Positions 1 to 7,631 of a DNA stretch of 25,729 nucleotides are shown one piece after another; within the stretch, counting starts at the first letter, position 1, and every line of letters begins with the position of its first letter. A model generated the notes under the pieces. That model searched no databases. It saw only the letters and a list, made by a program, of their open reading frames with translations, and had not been told where the DNA came from. The position numbers were made by a program, and so were the translations under genes. Source of the stretch: Methanobacteriota archaeon (lineage in GTDB: Archaea; Thermoplasmatota; Thermoplasmata; RBG-16-68-12); the NCBI GenBank assembly GCA_005878515.1, contig VBLZ01000070.1:1-25729 (forward strand), given 5' to 3'.

Positions 1-90
1 CGCTCCGGAACCTCGCGGGACTCCCGCGCTGGGTCGAACTTCGGGCTGCCCCAAACCTTCGTTGAGTCGGGACGGCCGCTTGGAGGGAAA

Positions 91-104
91 TGCCTAGACA
101 GGCA
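91..104. repeat. Short inverted repeat downstream of endA
   Basis: The arms TGCCT and AGGCA enclose a 4-nt loop. Read on the minus strand, this hairpin follows the endA stop by about 50 nt and is followed by TTTCCC, so it could mark a transcript end. It sits 3 nt from the larger palindrome at 108-127. The rest of 1-152 holds no gene I can recognise. Confidence 0.4.
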
Positions 105-107
105 AGT

Positions 108-127
108 GTACCTCTACTTAGAGGTAC
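108..127. repeat. Solitary copy of the TACCTCTA palindrome
   Basis: This is a perfect palindrome with 9-bp arms, GTACCTCTA and TAGAGGTAC, around a 2-nt centre. It lies 25 nt beyond the endA stop. Essentially the same palindrome occurs twice more in the window, at 23485-23506 and 23746-23765, where it brackets a small gene. No small gene is visible beside this copy. It could be a regulator-binding site, a transcript-end hairpin or the footprint of a mini-element. Confidence 0.6.
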
Positions 128-152
128 GTTTCGTCCCGTCGCGATCTGGACG

Positions 153-1205
153 TCAAGGCCTCACGCGTTCGAGCTTCACGTATCGCACACCGTGTCCGAC
201 TTCGCCGAAGAGGATTTGCTTCTTCACGCCGTGCGCGAGTCGGACGGCCCGGCTGATTTCCGGCCACGCCCCGCGGTGGCCCTTCGGCACCACATGGACG
301 AGGTACTTCGCGTGATGGGTCTCCGGGTCGCCCTCGTACGCCCGGAAGTGGGAGCCATACTTGAAACCGGTCTTCGAAATGACCCCGCGGCCCGTCAGGT
401 CCTCGTACGCATGGAGGCGCAGCTCGAAGTCCGGCTGGACCGCCTTCGCCTCCTTGATGAGCCGGGCCAGTCGGATCGGGCGGTCCGTGTCCGCGTTTCG
501 CACTTCGACGAGACCGGCTTTCAACAGGTACGCGGTCTCGAGGAGGCTGAGCTGCAACCGCCGGCCGACGATCTTCCCGAAGAAGCCGGCTTCGTGGAGC
601 GTCTTCGCCTGGACCTCGTCGATCACGACCGCCCGGTCCCCGAGGAAATGCACGACGACGTTGGTCTTCCGGAGGGTCGCCGGCGGGTGGCCGCGCGGAT
701 GCGCCTCGCGGACGCTGTAGTACGTCAGGTCGCTCTCCTCGTCCACGAGGCCGAGCAGGAGCGTCTTCCGGACCGCGGCCGCCTCCTCCGCCCGCCCGAG
801 GAGTTCCGCCAGGTCGAACACGGCGCGCTCGCTCAAGGCGCGCACCCAGTACTTGCTCGGCGTCTTCTTCGGCGCGCCGCCGCGGGGATACACTTGGAAA
901 TCGACGGGGCCTCCTCGGGCTTCGACGACGTAACCTCGCGACCGCAGATCCCGGTACACGAGATATCGAATCTCGAATGCGTCAATCGATGCGCTCGCGG
1001 CTCGGAACAGTTCTCGGGCAGAGACCGTCCGTCCGCGTCGGCGGATGTCGAGGCGGCCCCCCTCGACGAGATACACGGCCTCCAGGAGATTCAGCTCGAG
1101 GCCGCCTCCCGGCCGTGGTGAGCCGAAAAAACCTCGGTTGTAGACGCCACTCGCTTCGGCCGGGTCGTCGACGATCACCCGGTCGTCGACGAGTTCCCCG
1201 GCCAT
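153..1205 (-). CDS. endA: tRNA-intron endonuclease EndA, duplicated (alpha-2) form
   Basis: This enzyme cuts archaeal pre-tRNAs (and pre-rRNAs) at bulge-helix-bulge motifs so that introns can be removed. The 350-residue product has two related halves: an LLEAVYLVEGG segment near residue 40 and an LLETAYLLKAG segment in the second half, as expected for the duplicated form that works as a homodimer. The C-terminal half carries the catalytic set: Tyr near 290 (FRAYEG), His near 298 (HAKYLV) and Lys near 328 (HGVKKQ). The open frame runs further upstream, but the ATG at 1205 is preferred because a TTTATC box lies about 28 nt before it and the conserved protein starts there. The gene diverges from the HTH regulator at 1321. 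Confidence 0.93.
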   Translation of the reverse strand: MAGELVDDRVIVDDPAEASGVYNRGFFGSPRPGGGLELNLLEAVYLVEGGRLDIRRRGRTVSARELFRAASASIDAFEIRYLVYRDLRSRGYVVEARGGPVDFQVYPRGGAPKKTPSKYWVRALSERAVFDLAELLGRAEEAAAVRKTLLLGLVDEESDLTYYSVREAHPRGHPPATLRKTNVVVHFLGDRAVVIDEVQAKTLHEAGFFGKIVGRRLQLSLLETAYLLKAGLVEVRNADTDRPIRLARLIKEAKAVQPDFELRLHAYEDLTGRGVISKTGFKYGSHFRAYEGDPETHHAKYLVHVVPKGHRGAWPEISRAVRLAHGVKKQILFGEVGHGVRYVKLERVRP

Positions 1206-1230
1206 GGAGCACGGCGAAGGCCGGGACCGC

Positions 1231-1236
1231 GATAAA
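1231..1236 (-). promoter_or_regulatory. TATA-like box for endA
   Basis: TTTATC on the minus strand is centred about 28 nt before the ATG at 1205. This fits a leaderless transcript and decides the start. Confidence 0.6.
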
Positions 1237-1289
1237 GGGTTCGCCGCGATGCCAGCGAACACGGCCGGGGGGAAACCGTCTCCGTGGAA

Positions 1290-1297
1290 TTTATATA
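1290..1297 (+). promoter_or_regulatory. TATA box for the HTH regulator gene
   Basis: TTTATATA is centred 27-28 nt before the ATG at 1321. This implies a leaderless mRNA and rules out the longer in-frame start at 1204. Confidence 0.75.
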
Positions 1298-1320
1298 GAA
1301 GTCCACACGATGAATGCGTG

Positions 1321-2262
1321 ATGAAACGGGACCGGGTCCTCGAGGAGACGCGACGGGGCCTCGCGAAGACGGGATTCTTCCTTTCGCGCCCGCACGGGGA
1401 GCGCGGACTGTGCTTCGACTTCGTCGCACGTCGAGACGACACGCTCTTGATCGTCAAGGTCCTCCAGAACGTCGATGCGTTGAGCAAGGACACCGCACAC
1501 GAACTGCTCGAGGTCGCGCGAATCCTCGAGGGATCTCCGCTCGTCGTCGGCGAACGGAGCGGGACCGGATCCCTGGAGGACGGCGTGATCTACACCCGGT
1601 TCGGCGTCTCGATCCTCTCCCGGCGGACGCTCGGCGAATTCCTGGAGGAGGGCATCCCTCCCTTCCTCTATTCCGCGCCCGGAGGGCTGTACGTGCGGCT
1701 CGACGCGGACGCCCTTCGCCGGCTGCGCGAAGAGCGACAGGTGTCGCTCGGCACCCTCGCCGATATCGCCGGCGTCACGCGTCGCACGATCCAGATGTAC
1801 CTCGAGGGAATGTCCGCGACGATGGAGGTCGCGATGCGCCTTGAGGAATTCCTGAACGAGTCGCTCGTCGTACCGGTCGATCCGTTCGCCCTCCTGGCGG
1901 ACCCAGCGCCTCCGGAAGAGCGACTCCCGCATCTGGAGGGTTTCGAGCGGGAGATGTTCGAGCGCCTCGAACGGCTGGGCTATCAGGTCCTCCGGACCGT
2001 GCGGAGCCCCTTCGACGCGCTGTCGAAACACGAGGACACGACGTTCCTCACCGGCGTCGGAGAGGCGGACCGAGCGCTTGAACGGAAGGCGGAGGTCGTC
2101 TCGAACCTAAGCCGCGTGGTCGAGAAAGACTCGGTCATGTTCGTCGAGCGCGCCCGAGTTCGCATGAGCATCCGCGGCGTCCCCGTCATCGCGCGCGAGG
2201 AGCTGCGCCGCGCGAAAGACCGCGACGATGTCGAGGAGATGATCTCCGAGAGGAAGGGTTGA
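1321..2262 (+). CDS. COG1395-type HTH transcriptional regulator
   Basis: This is a 313-residue predicted DNA-binding regulator of the archaeal family with an N-terminal nuclease-fold-like domain and a central Cro/C1 helix-turn-helix. Residues 1-110 contain FDFVAR followed by LLIVKVLQN, the core strand pattern of that N-terminal domain. Residues about 130-182 form the HTH (LRRLREERQVSLGTLADIAG, then VTRRTIQMYLEG). The C-terminal third has repeated acidic and hydrophobic helices and an IRGVPVIAREEL segment. The start is set by the TATA box at 1290. The stop overlaps the start of the next gene by one base, so the two are probably co-transcribed. The family is known as a predicted regulator; its target here is unknown. 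Confidence 0.85.
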   Translation: MKRDRVLEETRRGLAKTGFFLSRPHGERGLCFDFVARRDDTLLIVKVLQNVDALSKDTAHELLEVARILEGSPLVVGERSGTGSLEDGVIYTRFGVSILSRRTLGEFLEEGIPPFLYSAPGGLYVRLDADALRRLREERQVSLGTLADIAGVTRRTIQMYLEGMSATMEVAMRLEEFLNESLVVPVDPFALLADPAPPEERLPHLEGFEREMFERLERLGYQVLRTVRSPFDALSKHEDTTFLTGVGEADRALERKAEVVSNLSRVVEKDSVMFVERARVRMSIRGVPVIAREELRRAKDRDDVEEMISERKG

Positions 2263-2873
2263 TGGACGAGGTCCGCCTCGGCCTCGCGTCCGTCACGATC
2301 CTCCCGGTCGTCCGTGGTCTGCCTTCGGAGACCGCGACCGTCGCGCAGGCGATCCGGACCACGGACCCGAAGGTCGTCGCGTTGAGCATCGGCCCGGAGG
2401 AACTCGAGACGTTGCGCGTCTACCATGGCGGCCCGTTGGAGCCGGAGAACTTCGAGGAGGAGATCTACGTCGCCGGGCTCTCGGCCTGGGAGCCGCCGGT
2501 GAAACCGCCGCCGTGCTTCACCGAGGCCGTGCGAATCGCCGACAAACGAGGGACCCGCCTCGAGGCGCTCGACATGGACGAGGTCACGTACACGGAGAAC
2601 TATGTGGACTCCGTCTCGGGCCTCGAGGTCGTCTTCCAAGGGCGCCTGGAGCGAAGGCTCGCGAAGAAGCGGTTCGACGCGCGGACACCGCAAGAGTTCG
2701 TCCTCGCGTGGGACGCCGAGGTGAACGGCCCGCCCGGATTCGCGCGTCTTCAGGCGAGGCGGGAGGCGTTCATGGCCGCGCGTCTCCGGCAAATCGCTGC
2801 CGAGGGATCGTCCGTGCTCGCGGTGATCGAAGTGGAGCGGACGCGGGGCGTCCTCGCCGCGCTGCGTAACTAG
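2262..2873 (+). CDS. TraB/PrgY-like protein (divergent)
   Basis: The product has 203 residues with no membrane segment. I assign it tentatively to the TraB/PrgY/GumN-like superfamily on three points of pattern. The N-terminus has the AIRTTDPKVVALSIGPEEL arrangement (family: a strand, a helix, then 'P.vVA.El...'). A middle segment, AVRIADKRGTRLEALDMDE, resembles the family's 'A...G.rv.aiDrd'. The C-terminus has FMAARLRQI, a linker, then VLAVIEVERTRGVLAAL, like the family's closing 'MA..L......vvAVvGagHv.Gi'. The usual GAGH-type Gly/His are replaced by EVERT, so activity, if any, may be lost. ATG 2262 overlaps the preceding TGA as TGATG, with a purine-rich GAGAGGAAGG just upstream. The TAG stop shares bases with the stop of the convergent surface-protein gene. 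Confidence 0.55.
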   Translation: MDEVRLGLASVTILPVVRGLPSETATVAQAIRTTDPKVVALSIGPEELETLRVYHGGPLEPENFEEEIYVAGLSAWEPPVKPPPCFTEAVRIADKRGTRLEALDMDEVTYTENYVDSVSGLEVVFQGRLERRLAKKRFDARTPQEFVLAWDAEVNGPPGFARLQARREAFMAARLRQIAAEGSSVLAVIEVERTRGVLAALRN

Positions 2874-5800
2874 CGCCCGACGTATTGCGACTTGCTCGCG
2901 TCGCCCAAGTCAATCGAGTAGATGGTGGCGCCCGGCGAGTCGATGTTGATGGCGCTCGTCCACGATGTCGCGTCTTGCTGGTTGGACCAGTACCACACGT
3001 TGACCGTCGTCCCGACGACGATGTCGTCCGGGCCGTCCCCGTTCACATCCCCGGCGCCAAGGGCATTGATCGGGTTCGCCGTGGAACTCGCGGAGCTGCA
3101 TCCCTGGGTCGAGCCGGCTCCGGGCAACGTATTGCAAATGATGGTCCCGGTCGTCCCGAATCCCGTCAGGATGCGAACGGTCGTGCCGAATGCGATGGCG
3201 AGTTCCAGGCCCGACTGGGTGCTCGAGAAGTTCCCCATCTTGAGTGCGACGATCGAGGAGGTCGCAGTGTAGAATGCGCCCGAAGGAGTCGTCAGGCCTC
3301 CCGCGCTTCCGAGGTACTTGAACACGTTGCCATTCGCCGTCCCGACGAAGATGTCGGAGAATCCGTCGCCGTTTCGATCGTCGGCGTCGATCGCATTCAC
3401 CTGGCTCGAATCCCCTGGATTCGTCAGGCTCACGCCGGTCGACCCGGAGGGCGTGGCCGCGAGGATGTTCATCTGGTCCACGTAGAGCGTATCAAGGATC
3501 GTGTTGCCGACCGTGTGATCGACGTCTACCGCGCGAATCCATACGTGCTTTCCCGCGACGGAGGAGGGCAAGATGAACGAGTAGGACTGGTCCGAGGTCG
3601 CGTTCACCCAGAACATCGTCGTGTACGTTCCGGTCGTCGGATCGTTGCTCACGACGTTCGTCGAGTACGCGAACACGAAGTTGTCGCCCTCTGTGTTGGC
3701 GGTGTGCCTCGTCCCCATCTGCGCCGTGGAGGACCAGACCTGGGTGCTGAGGACCGGCGTGGCGGTGGTCGGATCGACGAACGCGTACAGTACGACATTC
3801 CCACCGCCCGTCGCTCCGTAGGTCACGACCTTCCAGGACAGGTTGAGTTGCGCGGTGAAGGGAGGCGAGCCGCTGACCGTGAAAGGCTGGTAGAAGTAGC
3901 CCGAGATCACGTTGTTCGCCAGGAAATTCGTCGAGATCGAGGCGTACCCGCCGGGGTTGCCACCGGAGCTCGCCCAGGTTCCGCTCGCATACGTCGCCGG
4001 GTCCACCCAGTCCGCATAGGTCCAGCTGCCCACGTCGGAGTTGAACGCGCCGTTGGCCGTGCCACCCGATTGGACGGGTTCTGTGTACGGGTATTCGCGG
4101 ACCTGTTCGTAGCTGCCGTCGGTCACGAATGTGTTCAGATAGCTCCCGGAGGTCACGTTCCCCTTCACCGTCTGCTCGCCCTCGGCGAACCAGTTGTCGT
4201 TGATCCCGCTATTCTGGAACTTGCCGAGCTTGTCGAGGTTCGGGTACCACGTGAGCCGTCCGGACGCGCCGGCCACGGCGATATCGTTCGCGCCGTCCCC
4301 GTTGAAGTCGCCCACGGCGACGGCCACGATCGACTGGGAACGCGACTGGTCGACGATGACTTTCGTCGCGGAGCCGGCCTGCCAGCTTCCATCGTTCTTG
4401 TAGTACCAGACGTTCCCGTTCGACGCGCCGCAGACGACCTCGGGTGCTCCGTCCCCGGTCACGTCGCCGACAGCGAGCGCGTTGCAGTAGATTCCCCCGA
4501 CCAGGTTGTCGAGCACGAACCGGGTGAAGACGACGTTCCCCTGGGAGTCGAGGTCCCTCCGGTGGAGCACGATCTGGCCGTTGTTGTTGTCGACGAAGAT
4601 GCTGCTCACGGTGTCCAGATCGCCGTCTCGATCGAAGTCGATGTAGACGATGGAGATCGTGTGGTACGATGATTTGCAGCTCCCGGAAAGGCCGCAGAAC
4701 TCGATCCGGCTCGTGCGCCATCGGTCGAGGCCGTTCAGGTTCTCGTAATAGTACGAGTAGTCTTTCGTCCCCCAAGCATTGTTCGTCGCGGCATCCGTCC
4801 CGGCGACTACGTCGAGCTTGTAGAGCGGCGCGACGATGACGAGCTGGGTCGCGATGTTCGCGTACGATTCATCCGAGTCGCGGACGCTGGTGACCGTCAA
4901 GGCGTAGTTCTGAGTCCCCTCGACCCAAGGGTCCTGGTTCGCCCTCGTGAAGTTAATCGAGAACCGGTAGACGTGCAGCAAGGAATTTACCGAGACGGCG
5001 GCGGTCCCCGCCGTGCACGCCGCCGTCACCGGGCAGATCGGGACGTTCACGTCGTGACCGTTCACTGGGGCCCGCATCAATTGGGAGCCGCCCGCGTAGT
5101 CTTTGATGATGATGTTCCCAAAGACGACGTTGGTGAGCGTCGCGTCGGTCGTGAACATCTTCACCTGAACGTACGCGACATCCGTGGACCTGAACGTCGT
5201 CGCCGCCTGGGTGAAGCCGGAATCCTTGAAGGTCTGAACCTGCGGGAAGTCCCGGAAGTAGCCGTCCGTGTCGGTGATCGTGATCGAGTCGGTCGTGTTG
5301 AAGCGAACCGAGCTCGAGGAGAACAGGAGGATGTCCAGCGAATACTTGGCGAAGTAATATTGCGGCGGATGCAACGGCACCTTGTAGTAGTTCGTTCCCA
5401 CCTGCGGATCGGTCGGCGCGTTGAGTTTGAACCGGAACGCGTAGATGTAGTACCCGTTGACGAACTCCAGGAACGTGAAGGCCTGGGAGGTGGACGGGGT
5501 GGTTGTCGCGGAAACCGATTTGCTCGTCCCATAAACGACGGGCAGGGATGGGTACCCGCTGAATGGGTCGTACAACGTGAACCGGTCCGTGTCGAACGTG
5601 TTCTCCAGAGCCAGGCTCCCGACAACGACCACGACCTCATCGTTGGCGAGAAGACCCCGTCCCCGGCCGCACGATCCGGGTACAGGCCGTTGTCCGTCAT
5701 CCTCTGGGGTTGGGCGCACGGATCTCCGGTGCCGTACCACGCCGTGATCGTGGCGTACACGGAGTTCACGTTCAGGTCTCCGTCCGGGTCGGCGACTTGG

Positions 5801-6399
5801 GCGAAGACGAAGAACCCGATGCCCGATTGGACCGGATCGATCGCCGTCGTCGAGTACAGGCCATCCGCCCACTTGTCCACGAACACCGGTGGACGGGATC
5901 CAGCGGGAGGCGTCAGCAGGGCCGTCCAGAGGACGACGCTCTTCAGCGTATCGACGATGGTAACCGTGACCTGGTCCGTGGATCGCAGGGTGAAATTCTT
6001 GTATTCCCATCGCTCGCCGACGTTCCACACGATGTCCGTGCCGTCGATGATTCCGCTAGGGGTCGCGAGGAGCTTGTTGTAGAGATGCAATCGCTGGACG
6101 TCCGTCGTGGCCGGGTTCGAGCCCCGCTGCGACGTGACGTAGATGATCGTGGGCGTGGGTTGGAGCGCCTCGCCGCCCTGGTGCGTGAGCGTCACGTTCA
6201 CGCCGATCTCGGAACCGGCGCCGTTGTACATCGGGTCCATTTCGGACGCGACGTCGAGCCGGCCCTGCGCGACCGGCGTGGGAATGCTGGAGACCCATAT
6301 GATGATCGTCGAGAACAACACGACCGTCATGGCGAGGATCAGGATCGTGCCGACGACTTCGGAGATTCCCGATTCATCTTCGCGCAAGACGACTTTCAT
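2870..6399 (-). CDS. Pilin-anchored FG-GAP/VCBS repeat surface protein, frameshifted
   Basis: This is a predicted secreted or cell-surface protein of about 1,176 residues once a one-base frameshift near 5647 is corrected. The N-terminus (ATG 6399) has the archaeal type IV pilin signature: charged MKVVLREDESG, then ISEVVGTILILAMTVVLFST, a class III signal and hydrophobic helix. Next comes an Ig-like region ending in NGLYPDRAAGDGVFS. A large beta-rich ectodomain follows with calcium-binding FG-GAP loops: DFDRDGDLD (about 4,625), DVTGDGAPE (4,455), DFNGDGAND (4,300), DRNGDGFSD (3,375) and DVNGDGPDD (3,045). Between the two loop groups lies a carbohydrate-binding-like module (about 3455-4047) also found in the CPBP protein at 10187. 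The promoter TTTAAATATC (6451-6460) and a GGGAGG Shine-Dalgarno place the start. Such proteins usually bind sugars or other surface ligands; the ligand here is unknown. Confidence 0.8.
5641..5650 (-). other. Frameshift site inside the pilin/FG-GAP gene
   Basis: Read on the minus strand, the N-terminal frame gives GDGVFS and then nonsense. The other frame continues at once with ANDEVVVVVGSL and the rest of the domain. The sequence reads TCGCCAAC where TCGGCCAAC would keep one frame, so one G is missing after 5647. No slippery heptamer is present, so a real indel or a sequencing/assembly error is more likely than programmed frameshifting. Confidence 0.8.
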
Positions 6400-6450
6400 C
6401 GAGGGGCCTCCCGGTGGGCGGGAGAGAATTATGTTTGCAGCCGGGCCGAC

Positions 6451-6460
6451 GATATTTAAA
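6451..6460 (-). promoter_or_regulatory. TATA box for the pilin-like gene
   Basis: TTTAAATATC on the minus strand lies about 55 nt before ATG 6399. Transcription would begin near 6430, giving a leader of about 30 nt with GGGAGG before the start. This is one of the few genes here with a clear leader and Shine-Dalgarno site. Confidence 0.7.
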
Positions 6461-6488
6461 GTGTTCGCGGTCGTTACCACGGAGTGAA

Positions 6489-6507
6489 AGCCTGAGAATC
6501 ACAGGCT
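6489..6507. repeat. Inverted repeat between two divergent promoters
   Basis: The arms AGCCTG and CAGGCT are separated by 7 nt. The repeat lies upstream of both the pilin-like gene's TATA box (6451-6460, minus) and that of the wHTH-NTPase (6514-6521, plus). Its position suits a shared operator; the binding protein is unknown. Confidence 0.4.
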
Positions 6508-6513
6508 GCACTC

Positions 6514-6521
6514 TTAAGTAA
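6514..6521 (+). promoter_or_regulatory. TATA-like box for the wHTH-NTPase gene
   Basis: TTAAGTAA is centred about 26 nt before GTG 6543, the leaderless spacing seen across the window. Confidence 0.5.
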
Positions 6522-6542
6522 ACGCGACCGCATCGGAACGAT

Positions 6543-7631
6543 GTGGAGCTCACCGCGGCGGAACGGGTCCTCCTGCATCTCCACGCGTTCTGGAACGTCC
6601 GCGAACCGGGCCGCGAAGGAACGCAGGCGGGCATCGCGGAAGGCGCGCGGCTCCTCCGCAGTCACGTCCCGCGGACGTTGAAGGCCCTCGAACGCGAAGG
6701 GTTCATCGACTCGAAAGACGCGCGGCTCCTCGGTCGCACGCGGAAGGTCCGCGTCTACGCGCTGACCGAGTCGGGGGTGCGGCGCGCCCGTCAAATCCTC
6801 AGCCAGGTCGACGCGACGCGGGTCGAAGTCGAGGGACGGGCGACGACCCTGGGAGACGCGCGGCGGGACCTCGGCCTCTCCCCGTTGCCCGCGCTGGCCG
6901 CCGTCGACGCGCACGGCCGGATGGAACCGCGCGTGACCGACCTCGAGCGGCCCACCCTCCTGCAGCGCGAGGCGGATCTCGCGTTCCTGCGGCGGTGGCT
7001 CGCGGGGGCCGCCTCCATCGCGGTCGTGTACGGATCCCGGGGCATGGGGAAGACCGCCCTCGGCTGGGCGTTCGCGGAGCGCATCCCCCGCGCACTCTGG
7101 ATGGAGATCGGGCCCGGCGCGGATCTCGAGGCGTTCGCCGACTCCCTCGCACGGTCGACCGGAGAGCGGGCGACAGACCCGGACCAGTCCGAGTCCGTCG
7201 CGGCGGCGCTGGCCCATGTCTTCGCCGGCGAACGCAAGCTCCTCGTGCTGGACGGATACGCGGATGTCGACGACGCCGTGGTGGACGCGCTCGCCGGGTT
7301 CCTTCGCGGTGCCCGGGGCCGTGGCAAGCTCCTCGTCCTCGCGCAAGAGTCGACCCCGGTCTATTGCCGGTTCTACTCGAAAGCGGACATCGACGCGGGG
7401 CGGGTGGCGGAACGGCACCTCCGAGGACTCGACCTGGAAGGCTGCCGGGCGATGCTCGGCCGCCCGACGATCGACCCGGACGGGTTGCGACGCGTGTACC
7501 TCCTCACGAAAGGATGCCCGCTCTACCTTCGGGCGATCCGAGAAGGGGATGAAGAGGCGCTACGGGCCCATAGCCGTTTCACGAAAGCGGAGATTCGCCT
7601 GTTGATCTACTCGGGCGGCTTGGCGCGCTGA
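6543..7631 (+). CDS. Winged-helix P-loop NTPase (STAND/AAA-like regulator)
   Basis: This 362-residue protein fuses a DNA-binding domain to an ATPase. Residues about 1-85 form a MarR/ArsR-like winged helix (SHVPRTLKALEREGFI as recognition region, then the RKVRVYALTESG wing). Residues about 140-260 hold the NTPase: Walker A GSRGMGKT at 164-171 and Walker B KLLVLDG at 232-238. A RFYSKADIDAG segment and a C-terminal helical part follow. The layout suggests an ATP-dependent transcription switch. The GTG start is chosen from the TATA spacing; ATG 6541 is out of frame. It diverges from the pilin-like gene, and its last 25 nt overlap the tail of the convergent GAF-PAS gene. The ligand and regulon cannot be read from sequence. 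Confidence 0.75.
   Translation: MELTAAERVLLHLHAFWNVREPGREGTQAGIAEGARLLRSHVPRTLKALEREGFIDSKDARLLGRTRKVRVYALTESGVRRARQILSQVDATRVEVEGRATTLGDARRDLGLSPLPALAAVDAHGRMEPRVTDLERPTLLQREADLAFLRRWLAGAASIAVVYGSRGMGKTALGWAFAERIPRALWMEIGPGADLEAFADSLARSTGERATDPDQSESVAAALAHVFAGERKLLVLDGYADVDDAVVDALAGFLRGARGRGKLLVLAQESTPVYCRFYSKADIDAGRVAERHLRGLDLEGCRAMLGRPTIDPDGLRRVYLLTKGCPLYLRAIREGDEEALRAHSRFTKAEIRLLIYSGGLAR

Noticed and set aside
1..90. A tRNA or stable RNA at the left edge
   Set aside because: A GTTCGA-like stretch on the minus strand suggested a T-loop, but I could not pair an acceptor stem, D-arm and anticodon arm.
90..1121. Long plus-strand open frame opposite endA
   Set aside because: It is antisense to a clear tRNA endonuclease and is dominated by Arg, Val, Glu and Pro in the manner of GC-rich shadow frames.
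5641..5660. Programmed -1 ribosomal frameshifting in the surface protein gene
   Set aside because: The direction fits, but there is no X-XXY-YYZ slippery heptamer and no evident downstream stimulatory structure. A missing G explains the change more simply.
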